The notes under the pieces: model-generated | The model's database searches: none | The model's input: the letters and a program-made list of their open reading frames with translations, nothing else | What the model was told of the DNA's origin: nothing | Shown here: in pieces, positions 48,840 through 59,619 of the stretch | Position numbering within the stretch: the stretch's first letter is position 1 | How the letters are laid out: every line of letters begins with the position of its first letter | Translations under genes and position numbers: made by a program | From: Loxodes magnus | Lineage: Eukaryota; Ciliophora; Karyorelictea; Loxodida; Loxodidae | Assembly (NCBI GenBank): GCA_946699065.1 | Contig: CAMPDV010001716.1 | Coordinates: 1-64,000 of the forward strand | Length of the DNA stretch: 64,000 bases | Direction of reading: 5' to 3'

Positions 48840-50010
48840 TATTTTAAAATAATTAAAATTAATTACTCTTTATTTCTTAGCATACAAATAATTCAAATTA
48901 AATAAAATTTATTCCAGAATCTTTTACAAAATAATTCATAAAATGTTCAAATAAATTCTTTCATACCATTTAATTAAATTCAAATCTATTTTTTATACAA
49001 AGATTTGTATCTATTTTTTTATTTAATTTTAAGTTGATTTATCTAAAATTAAATCTCATTTAATCAGTTTTATAAAAATTTTAAAGATTTGAATATTTAT
49101 ACTTTCTAAATTAAAACTAAGCTCAGAATTTTTTTTTAATTTTTTTTGTTTCTTTTATTTAAATTCCCAAAATGAAGAATTTTATTATTTAGGAAAAAAG
49201 CTAAACTATAAAGCTAAATTTTAGATTTTCAGAGTAGAAAATTTTATAAAGTCAACAAAATTTTAAATTAGCTTTAATAAGAATTAATTATTTTTTCAAA
49301 GCTTGGAATTAGTAATTTTATTTATCTTAGTTACCTTTTAATTCGCAAAGAAATTTTTAAAGGTAAAGGAAAAAAATAATTGAATGATTTTTAGTACAAT
49401 ATTTTTGAATTCCAAGAGAATAAACTTTTTTCCTTTGATAAATTTTTTACCTTCCTTAGAAACGAATATTATTTAATCAATGAAAAAAAATCTTTAAGAC
49501 ATTATATATTTTTCTGAAAAGTATAATTCTAAAATAAAGTCTCTAGCATTCTGCATGATAGATTTTATATATTAATTTTTAATTTACTAATTTACCAAAT
49601 CATCAATTCTCAGTTAAAAATGAGTTAATTTATTTTATTTTCAACTTATAAAATTTGTATTTTATAAGCTTATATTTATTTTTTTCAACTACTTTAGAAT
49701 TGTTCTTAATCTGATTATATTAATTAGTTAAACAAATTATTTTTGATATACGTTTCTTTCTCTTCATCTATTTCATAAATTTCAGATTGAAAATTTTAAC
49801 TACTTTAATTTCATTTGCTTGAATCTTTAAAATTGCAATTAAATATGAAGTATAGAAACTAACTAATTTATTTATTTTATAATAACTAGACTGAATACCT
49901 ACTTATATCTTCAGCTAACTTTTTATTCATTATTTTTTATTTTTTTCCTAAGTTTAAATTTTTTAATTTATTTTACTTTCAAAAAATAAATAAAAAGTTA
50001 TAAAAATCAG
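48840..50010. other. AT-rich stretch upstream of USP-3
   Basis: An ATG at about 49172 opens a frame with mildly protein-like translation, but UGA codons are frequent and no motif is present, so I do not call a gene. Confidence 0.3.
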
Positions 50011-50014
50011 CAAA

Positions 50015-51590
50015 ATGAAGAAGATGAAAGATTAAAAAAATTCTATTTAAGAAAAAAGTGACGAGAAAATATAGATTTATAAGCTAACTTGTCGAAAATA
50101 AATTCTATTGATTATTCTTATGACTTTCATAATTTTAAGTATATCATAAATATTCTAATTTTATATTCAAACTTTCTTAGTCAAATTAAATAAATTGGAG
50201 GGAAAAAAATAAAAAAAATAAGCAAAAAAATAAAAATGAGAAGAAAAAATAAGCATAGTGTAACGTTTAATCACCTGAATAGAATGAAAATTAAAGAAAT
50301 AAAAAGAAGAATGGAAATATAAATGCATAAAAAAAAGTTTATAAAACAGAAGAAGAATAAATAAATTTAAATTATTTAATTGAAGAAGAAAAAACGCAAA
50401 AACCACAGGACAAACGAGAGAAAATTTATATTAATTTGAATAGCACTCTTAATTTAAAAGTTGAATGAAAAAATAGAAACGATCTTCCGTAATTTAATAA
50501 AGTAGGATTATAAAATTTAGGAAATACTTGTTGAATGAATTCTGCCTTATAGTGTTAATTACATACATCTCCTTTGGTTAAACACTTTCTTTCTGATGAT
50601 TGATAATAAAATCTTAATACAGAAAATAAATTTGGAACTGGAGGTGTTTTGACTAAAGAATTCGATAAGATCGTAAACGAAATATCATTCTCTTCTCTAT
50701 AAGTTTTCCGGCCTATAACTTTTAGATAAAAACTTTTAGATTTTACTCCAATGTTTACAGAAGAACAATAACATGACTCTTAATAATTTATCAAGTTTTT
50801 ACTCGATGCTCTACATGAAGATTCAAATAGAATATCAGAAAAACCTTATATAGAAGGAAAGTCTTGCTAAGGCAAATCAGAAGAAGAAGTTGCTTCAGAA
50901 TGTTGGAATGCAAATTAAAAGAGAAATGATTCTAAGATAGTTGAACTTATTCATGGGTAATTTAAATCTTCTCTTACCTGTAAATAATGCAATTATGAAT
51001 CGATAACATTTGACCTATTCTAAGTATTTTGCCTTGAGATTCCTAAAATTAATAGTCAAAATAAAAAATAACGCAATCTAAATTAATAACAGATAACTCT
51101 TTAAGAATGCTTTAGTAATTTAGAAAAAGAAGAAGAGCTAGAAGGGTAGAATTAGTTTCTTTGCTCGACATGTAACAATCAAGTGAATGGAATTAAGAAA
51201 ATTAATCTTTATAAAGTTCCGGAAGTTTTTATAGTTTATTTGAAAAGATTCAAACAAAATGCTTATAAAATTGAAAAAAGTGAAACTTCTGTTAATTATC
51301 CAGTATCATTGGATTTAAGTCCTTTTTTGCCATAGAATTACTAAGGAACAAAAATTTATGATTTATACGCTGTTAACAATCACTCTGGGAAGGCAGGAGG
51401 AGGGCATTATTATACGTATGTAAAAGTGGATTAAGAATGATATGAATTTGATGATTCTAGAGTAAGCAAAAGTACAAGAAAGAAATTTCAAGATGCCTAT
51501 GCACTATTTTATCAAAGAGAAGTGAAAATATTAAAGAAAATAATTAACAATAATAATAACCTTAAACATTAATTATAAATTGTAATATGA
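50015..51590 (+). CDS. Ubiquitin-specific protease, USP-3 (divergent paralog)
   Basis: The catalytic domain is complete and uninterrupted: Cys box GNTCWMNSALQC (Trp as UGA, 50532-50534; nucleophile Cys at 50529), [19 protein letters not shown], zinc ribbon pairs TCKQCN and LCSTCNNQ, His box AGGGHYYTYVKVDQEWYEFD (Trp as UGA, 51438). Upstream the same frame is Lys/Asn/Gln-rich back to about 50220. ATG 50015 in another frame opens MKKMKDQKNS and a hydrophobic helix (ILLIILMTFIILSISQIF). The two frames would have to join in the A-rich segment around 50200-50230, by an indel or a small intron. If joined, this is a membrane-anchored deubiquitinase. The first UGA after the domain is 51588; the true end could be a UAA shortly after YQREVK. 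Confidence 0.82.
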
Positions 51591-52390
51591 TTTAAATAAT
51601 ACAGCAAAAGCTTAAAAATATCAAAATTTAAAATTTTTAAGTAAAAAACATAATTCGAGGTATTCAACTACATTTAAGCTAAAGAAGTTTATTAATAAAT
51701 AAATAATTATCTTAAGATAAATTTTTCATTATATATTTACATTTAATTATGTTCATTTAACATTTTAATAATAATAAATATAAGGTTTTTGATATTTTGA
51801 ATTCTGGAGCATAATTGCAAAGTTGCATTGAATTTAAATAAAGTTTTGTTTTCAATAAACCTCAATCAAGCTTCTTGTTAAAATTTATCTTGCAACTTTA
51901 CTTGAATATATTCTTAATCCCTTCTCTTCAATTTGAGGAATTCATTTAGCATCTTAAATCGCAATATTAAGCTTGATCTGTTTTCTTGAACTTCTTTACT
52001 TTTGATCTTACGAGATAAATTGAAAAGCCTGTTATTTTCAAAATTATTTTTAGTTATTTACTTTTCTTAAAGATTCTCGTATGTAATTTATATCCAAAAA
52101 CTTCATATAAATTATATTAGTTTACCTAATAATTTATTTTCCTTTATTTCATTATAATTTATTTTTGAAAGTAAAAAAATCTAATTTTTTTGATTAAATC
52201 TTACTAGAATCTGATCTATTACCAAGATATAAATAATTTTCATATTTGCTTAATTTTCTTTTATTTTTGTTTAATACAAATTTCATTTTCCTCTCCTTTT
52301 TTATCTTTAATTTATCTTGCTTTCTGAAATGTAGTTATACTGTAATTACAATTAAACATAGTTATTTTCTCCTTAGAATTATGAAATAAT
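51591..52390. other. AT-rich intergenic stretch
   Basis: No gene recognised. Confidence 0.4.
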
Positions 52391-52394
52391 ACTC

Positions 52395-52522
52395 AAATTA
52401 TGTTTAGAAAGCATTTATAAAATAAATTACTAAATAATTTATTCTGCTTTTGCATCATAATTTAAATTATATTATAAAGCCTTCATTTAAATACACACTT
52501 TTGCCAGTCAATTATATAAAAA
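52395..52522 (+). promoter_or_regulatory. Conserved 5' flank of USP-4
   Basis: Matches 6865-6992 upstream of USP-1 (GTTTAGAAAGCATTTA, AAATAAATTA, GCCAGTCAATTATATAAAAA). Probable promoter and 5'UTR, shared by duplication. Confidence 0.5.
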
Positions 52523-54232
52523 ATGTATAAAGCTTAAAAAATTTATATGCAGCTTGTATACAAATAAAGGTAATTTGATAATATTCGTGAATATAAATGA
52601 GAGTTTAGGACTAACTCAAACTTACAATTTGAATAGTTATATTCAAATTCATTTAACCAATCCTTTTAGTGAGAATATTTTGAAGTAAATAAGAATGTAG
52701 ATGATTATTAACATCCTGGAGAGAATTCGCCTTTTTTAGATTACCAGAAAAAAATTGATTTGCCATATTTAACTCTAATGCATAAATTAATATTTTTGGA
52801 ATGATAAACCAATAAGAATTTTTATGAACAATTTCTATTATTTTATTCGCAGTTGAATGTATTGTTATAACTGTAGGTATAACTTTAGCAATAAAATGAT
52901 ATAAACTCTGAGAACAAATAATAAATTTAAAATAGTTCGATATAGTAAAATTAGAGTTTAGAAACACTATAATGCATAAATTAATTGATTCCAAAAATAA
53001 ATTTAATGAAAAATTATTTCATCAAGTTTATTGCCAGATTCATGAAACCCAAGAATAAAAATTAAAAAAAATGTACTGAATGTGAAAAATTATAGGCTAT
53101 TATTAAAAAAATGAAATAAGATGCTTAAAATAAAAGGGACTAGTATGTATAAACAGATGCATTTAAATAAACACCTCAAAAATAATAAGCTATTCATATA
53201 TAATTATGTATGCAAGGAATGTAAAATCTAGGAAATACTTGTTGGATGAATGCTGGATTATAATGTCTCTTACATACTATTCCACTTGTAGGACATTTTA
53301 AGAATAGTTAATGGTAAAATAATCTTAATACAACCAATAAATTTGGAACTGGAGGTGTCATGACAAGAGAGTTCGCTAGTATTGTTAATGATACATCTAA
53401 TAAAGCTCAAGGAGCTTATATCCCTAGAAGCTTTAGATAAAAGTTAATATAATTCGCTCCTCAATTTACTTTAGGAAATCAACATGATTCTCAATAGTTT
53501 ATCAACTTCTTACTTGATGCTCTGCACGAAGATTTAAATGAAATAAAAGAAAAACCTTATATTAAAGGAATACCTAGTAATGGTAGACCAGATAAAATAG
53601 TTTCGTAAGAATGTTGGGATAAACATTCAAGAAGAAATAAATCTTTCATAGTAGATTTAATACATGGATAATTAAAATAAACTTTAAAATGTGATTAATG
53701 TAAGTAAACATAAGTAACTTTCGATCCTTTTTAAATGTTCTGTGCTGAGATTCCCAAGTAAGAAACAGGAAGAAAAAATTAGTAATAAAGATAGCAAATA
53801 AACTTATATGATTGCTTCAGGTTTTTATAGAGAGAAGAACATTTAGAAGGAATGAACCAATTTTATTGTGAAAAATGCAAAAATCACGTAAATGGGACGA
53901 AAAATATTAATTTATATAAGGCTCCTGAAATATTCATTGTTTATTTAAAGAGATTCATTTAAAATGGCTATAGCGTCATAAAAAATGATGTGAGTGTCAA
54001 TTATCCATTAGAATTGAATTTGTAAGAATTTTTACCAGAATAGTACTAAGAATCAACAGTTTATGATTTGTATGCAGTGGATATTCATAGTGGAACAGTA
54101 GGAGGAGGACATTACTGAGCTTATGCGAAAGTAGACGGAGAATGGTATGAATTCAATGATTCGCATGCAGGAAAATGTAGTAATGCACAAACTTCAAATG
54201 CCTATGTGCTTTTCTATCAAAAACGTAATTGA
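52523..54232 (+). CDS. Ubiquitin-specific protease, USP-4
   Basis: One continuous frame from ATG 52523 to TGA 54230, 569 residues. The N-terminal 230 residues ([20 protein letters not shown], then Gln/Asn-rich and helical) include [20 protein letters not shown]. The C19 domain follows: Cys box [12 protein letters not shown] with the nucleophile at 53240-53242, [19 protein letters not shown], zinc pairs KCDQCKQ and YCEKCKNH, His box [18 protein letters not shown] with one Trp as UGA (54116). It ends in the same place as USP-1 (YQKRN-stop). Frame continuity over the whole length makes this the best-supported gene model in the family. The standard-code ORF on the other strand (52653-52994) is its shadow. 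Confidence 0.88.
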
Positions 54233-54234
54233 TA

Positions 54235-56025
54235 TGTATATCAAGTTTAATAAATTTATTAAACATTAAAGTTTAAATTTCTTAGCATTTTTTACTTAAT
54301 TTAAATATCAAAGTATAAACAATATAAATTTTTAAATCCATTTGCTTAATATATTATGTATATAGTTTTATCTGTCTTATTAAATTTAAACAATTAATGA
54401 AAAAAATAAAAATATTAAATTTTAAGCAATTATAATTTTAAACTGATTAAGTTTCCTAGTTATTTAAACTTAAATTATTTAAATTTTTTTGGAAAAAATT
54501 AAATTTTATAAGAATAAAGCTAACTCAAAATTAGATTTTAAGGAGTATTATTAAATATATAATTGTATGCATCTAAAGAATAAATGCTAAAAATGAAGAA
54601 TCTTTTTATAGAAATCATATTAAATTTTTTTTGTTGGAAAAATATAACAATAATATTGATATTTTGAGATAAATAATTCTAAAGAAAAACTTTAAATAAT
54701 CAAGATAAATTATTTTTTTATTACCATTAGAAAAAAGAATAAAATGAATATAATTTTATTAGTGAAGAATTTATAACTAGAGATAAATTAAATTATTTTA
54801 CAAAAAGATTTTACCCATTCAATTTCATCTTTTTTTAACTTAAAATCTATAGTCAAAAAATAAAATTTTTTACCTCGATTTTTAGAAGAGTTTTCAATTA
54901 AAATTCAAGTATTTTCAGTGGAGTTTATTGTAATTATACTAAAATTTTATTAATTTATGTAAACTTTCTAAGAAATTATTTACGTTAATTTTTAGTTATT
55001 TATTAATCATTAAAAAATGTTTGCCTCTCAGTTTAATTTAAGCATATCAAAGTTTTGTTAAAAACTAGAACAACTTGAGCTAAATATCTTCCTCTTATTT
55101 GTTCAATAAGTGTAATTTATAATCTAGTCAGTTCTCTTCAGATCTTTTCGGTTTCTTTCTTTTCAGTTTCATAAATTACGTACAACTGCTAAGTAAATGC
55201 TTCTGATAGGGATAATATCATCATTTCTTTTTAGATTATTTTATTTTGCTTATTTTTTATATTTTTATAGATTCCGATTAATCAATTTCCATTATTTTTG
55301 AAGCATATTCATTGGTCAACTGTTTTGCAATTTTTTTGCCTAAATTTACTGGCCTTTTTCAGTTTGACAATTCCTTTCTCTTACTGTTTTCCTTAGATTC
55401 TTATATCTCCTTTGAATTTTCAATATTGCTATTGTTTATGAAAGATCTCGAATTTTAATAGTTGTCTTTGACAAAGTTCTGCAACTCTTACTACGTTTAC
55501 AGCATTTAATCCATTGATGATTAAACTGTATTTCCATTTTTTTTAGCTTACTTATGAGTGCAAAGATTATTCTTAGCATGTTCTATTATGTTATTCCTAG
55601 AACTTTATCTTTGCTGAAATTCCAAATCTCCATATGGAAAAGGAAGTTTTTAATTGATTCTATTATTTGCTTATAATTTATTTCTTTGAAGATTTTCAAA
55701 CAATATAATCTCGATCTGATGTTTCTCAGAGTTCTTGGAGTCATAATTTAGAAAAAATTTTAGATATAATCTAAAATAGTTTTATATTTGTAAGATGACA
55801 TAAGGCAAGAGATAAGTTTTCAAACTATTTTTTAAAAATCCTATTTGAAATATTCTATTATTTTTTATTTTTAAAGATTAGTTATTATTTTAGTAACTAG
55901 CTAATATGATTTTTTAATTTTACAATTAAGAATTTATAAAATTATTTAAAGGCTCAAATTTGTAAGTAAAGTATTTAATTATTTTAATTAAAATAATATA
56001 ATAGATTTTAATAAAAGAAAGGAAA
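54235..56025. other. AT-rich intergenic stretch
   Basis: No gene recognised. 55000-55760 is CT-rich on the plus strand and could be a decayed minus-strand ORF1 piece, but no motif was found. Confidence 0.35.
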
Positions 56026-56032
56026 TCAAAAA

Positions 56033-56930
56033 ATGGCAGGCATTCGATAGGCTTCATTACCATCTCCTCATAAGCCAAAAAAAAGAGTTCAAGATGTCAT
56101 TTATTATAACCTCATTCTTTTAAATAATCTTTAATAAGAAATAATTAATAAATAAAAACAGACAAGAGCAGATTATTTCAAATACGGCTGAAAAGGCAAG
56201 GAAATAACAAGAAATAATTATGCACCAGGCAGGGCGTGAGTTCTACCTTGAAAAGAAGAAAGTAGACATTGCACGACTAACTTTAAATGGGATCAATCTC
56301 GAGGAAGAAGTTCTAAAAATAAATACTTTTAATGAAAATCTTGTCCCGAAACTAGAATAAAAAAGCAAAGAGAGTACTTGAATGAGGTAAGGATAATGAA
56401 ATATGAAAGGGAATGGCAGCCTTTTAAAATTTCAGAAAGAATAGAACAGATAAATAACATAACTGACAGAACAAATCAAAGAATAAGAAGACAAGCCACC
56501 AAAGACTGAATTAGGGGAACTTGGATCAATATAAATGGAGATTGGAAAATCTTCAATATTAGAAATAATATAGAAAAAATAAAAAACTATGTTACCACTA
56601 AAATTAATAACATTTATGAAGAAAGAGACCTGCCTTTTAGATACTTAAGTAATAATCATTAAAATAGTAAGATAAAAAAGAATAAATTACATGAGGAATG
56701 AGATTTGATGCCAAGAAGAATGAAGAAGTATACAAACTGAAATGAAATCTGGAAGCGACGAAAATTGAAGAACAGAGGATACGGAATACCTTGGGATGAA
56801 CAGAAAAGGAAGAATAGTAAGATTCGCAAGTTCCAGAACTCGATACTATTTACTTGAAAAGTTATTTTAAGTAGTGATCTTAAGAGATACTATAAAAATT
56901 TTAATTCATATATTCATATATATAGAAATT
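56033..56930 (+). mobile_element. Zinc-knuckle ORF1 element (Z-h), decayed
   Basis: Starts ATG 56033 (MAGIRQASLPSPHKPKKRVQ). Frames change at least twice. In one frame it contains EKARKQQEIIMHQAGREFYL and VDIARLTLNGINLEEEVLKI; around 56575 it reads KLCYHQNQQHLWRKR, the remains of the knuckle CYYCKSQQHLWKNC with two Cys lost. The 3' end shares the (F)KxWS-type segment before an AT microsatellite at about 56910-56930. Confidence 0.5.
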
Positions 56931-56984
56931 GAATAACTTTTTGTCTTTTTATAAAAATTAAAAAATGCTAACATATATAAAGCT

Positions 56985-57400
56985 CATGCAAGGGAACAAT
57001 TTTCTTGTTTGTTAATCTGCTCGCTACTCAAGGGTAGAGAACTTTTTAAAGAAGCATTTTCTTAATTAATTTCAATTAAAAAAGTTTTTGGACCGGAAAC
57101 TCCTTATCGATTGCACGACCCGACGCTCTCTTTTTATGGAATAACGGGGATATCCTGTTGTACTCCAGGCACAGCTACTAGGGAGCTCCATCGCTATGAG
57201 CAGCCAGGCTTCAAGCCCCTATCAAGAGCGGATAATCTCAAAGACAGTGTTCCCTTCAGAAAATGACTCTGATCAGGGACTTTCTCAGCGACAGGAAAGG
57301 AACTTGTTCCTAGACATAAAACCAGAAAGTTTAATCACGAAGGTCATTCTCAGCTCCCACCATCTTTTCAATTATAAAAACATTTTCTTTTCCTAGAAAA
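56985..57400 (+). other. GC-rich island with coding-like frames
   Basis: The block 57085-57365 is visibly much richer in G+C than any other 280 bp of the window. Two frames lack obvious decay: one (ATG 57136) reads RGYPVVLQAQLLGSSIAMSS and NDSDQGLSQRQERNLFLDIK; the other reads VFGPETPYRLHDPTLSFYG, CCTPGTATRELHRYEQPGF, KPLSRADNLK. No family or structured RNA was recognised. It lies just after element Z-h. Options: a foreign insertion, a structured RNA gene, or the 5' part of another retroelement. Confidence 0.4.
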
Positions 57401-58375
57401 TCTATTGATATAAAAAATATAAAAAAATACCTATAGAAAAAATATTTTGCTTTATATTTGATTCCAATTAAATAAATCTAAAACACTTTTAGATGAAAAA
57501 TTTAGAATTTAATAACCAAAATAAAAATCATAAATATTCTTTAAGTTTTATTAAATAAAAGTTGATAGATATAGTTTTAAATTAGATATATTTTGCATAA
57601 TTTTAAAACTATTATGTTCTAAATTATTATGTTCTTAAAAGTTTAAACTGATCTTAAAATTTTTAATATTTTAAATTTTATTTTCTCTATTTAAATTAGA
57701 TATTTATTTTGTTTATATTAAAATTTTGATTTATTTTCAAACTTCTAAAAAGAAAAAATTAATAAAAATTTAATTTAGTTTTCCTGCTCAAAAAATAAGG
57801 AAAAATATTTGATAGTGAAAAAGAAGTCAATAAAAGAATAGAATTACTAATAATTATTTATGCTTAGACTATGTAATTTAGTTACAAAAGGCTATTAATA
57901 AATATATTAAAGTATTTATTTAATAACTAGGAGAGTGGCGGGGTAAGATTTTAAATGGTCTGACTATACGTCCAATATTTAAGTAGATCCCTGTTAGATC
58001 TAAGATTTTGAAGAATAAATCTAGAAATAATCTGGATTTGTAGATGTTTTAGCCTATCATGAATTATTCATTGTATAAAAATGGAAAGCCCTGTTTGTAG
58101 AAATTGATAAGTAGAATATTACTGTTAAATCAGTTAAGAGGTTCAAAGGACTTAGAACTGAGAGTGTTTGCTAGCTTAAATTTTTAAAGCTAACAATTAA
58201 TTAATTAATTTTGACTGATTTTACCAAGCGATAAATATACTAACTTTCATACACTTAAAAATGAAAAATTGTTAATTATATATCATTTATTTTTCTTTGC
58301 TTCACCTTAACTTAATTTTCAGCAAATTGCCTAAAATCTTTATGAAATTTTCACTTTAATTAACTATAATTAAAT
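57401..58375. other. AT-rich stretch
   Basis: Mostly AT-rich. 57935-58170 is less biased and may be repeat-derived. No gene recognised. Confidence 0.35.
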
Positions 58376-58378
58376 ATT

Positions 58379-59230
58379 AAAAAAAGTCAGAAATCAAAAA
58401 AGGATTCTCGCGGCTTCAAAAAGAATGAGATAAGACATTCTAGAGACAATTGAAAGGAAAATGACACAAAAAAGATTCCATTAAACGAATCTTCCGGAGC
58501 ATACGAAAAACCAAGAAAAAGGTTAAAAATATCATGAACTCTGAAGTTTCGAATCTCACCACAGAGTAGTAAATAAGACATTATTTGCTGATTAAAATAT
58601 TGCTGAATCTACAAGAATATTTAAAAAAATGAAAGAACTAAAATAGAAAATTAATGGAAAAACTTGAAGAGGAAATAGAATCGAGATTCATGATCTAAGA
58701 AAGAGACCTTAACGCATTTTGAAATATTTTACATGACAATTGAAACAAATCATAAAACTAGCAGAAAGAAATGGTCAACAAAATAGAAAGAATAAAAAAA
58801 GTAGAAGAAAACAAGCCTTCAAAAAGATCTAAAGGAAATTACCCAAAATAATCGAAGAAGAAAATTACTCAAGATTTAACCTAAACGAGAAGCAAAAAGA
58901 TGTTATTATTGTTACTCTCGAATGCATCTGTGGAAAAGACTAGAAATTTCAAAACTTTAAATAAAAATATTGAAACTAATAGTAGAAGATGGAGAATAGA
59001 AATAAGATACAGTAACAACTAAAAAGAGAAAGAGAAATATTATATAGTAAAAAATTTGGAAAAGGATACAAGGTCAAAGATACCAATAATTTGTTAGGTG
59101 AATAGATACCTCAGAGACAGTATGCATCACAAGGTGAAGAGTTTTAGAGACATTTTAACTTTTATATTTAGTCTCTAGAACAAGCTAGAGGTTGAAATAC
59201 CTCCAATAACTTCAAGCCTTTAATTTTGTA
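58379..59230 (+). mobile_element. ORF1-type element, arm 1 of inverted repeat
   Basis: One frame reads KKSEIKKGFSRLQKEWDKTF, FRSIRKTKKKVKNIMNSEVS, MEKLEEEIESRFMIQERDLN, AFWNILHDNWNKSQNQQKEM and KIERIKKVEENKPSKRSKGN with UGA as Trp in several places, then a CIC motif near 58925 in another frame. It is a coiled-coil ORF1-like protein. The block is repeated in inverse orientation at 62590-63240. Confidence 0.5.
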
Positions 59231-59619
59231 TTTTTTTTAATTTGTATGAAATATAATTATATCTTTATAAAATCCTAGTATCAAATAAAAGTTATATTTA
59301 AAATAAAAATGTTTAAAACAATTAGAAAATTATTTCTTCAAATGTCAATTATATTTAAATTAAAAAAATAGAAAAATTTTAATTGGAGTGAGAAAAAAAA
59401 GATTAAATAAAGAATAAATATAAAAGAAAAAACAAAAACTGTAGCAATATTTCGATTTGTAAGATTATAGAATGAGATGCAAAAGAGTAAATAAATATTG
59501 AAAAATAAACCAAAGAGATAAAAGATAATATTTTTCTTAGTTTTCTTAAGTCTTAAATATAAAATTTTATAATTTTTAAAAATTTAAGAAAAATTTAAAA
59601 ATTTAAATTTTATATTAAT

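Noticed and set aside
52653..52994. 113-codon standard-code ORF on the minus strand, the longest of its kind
   Set aside because: It begins with TTG, not ATG, and lies opposite the N-terminal part of USP-4, whose plus-strand frame runs without interruption into the catalytic domain.
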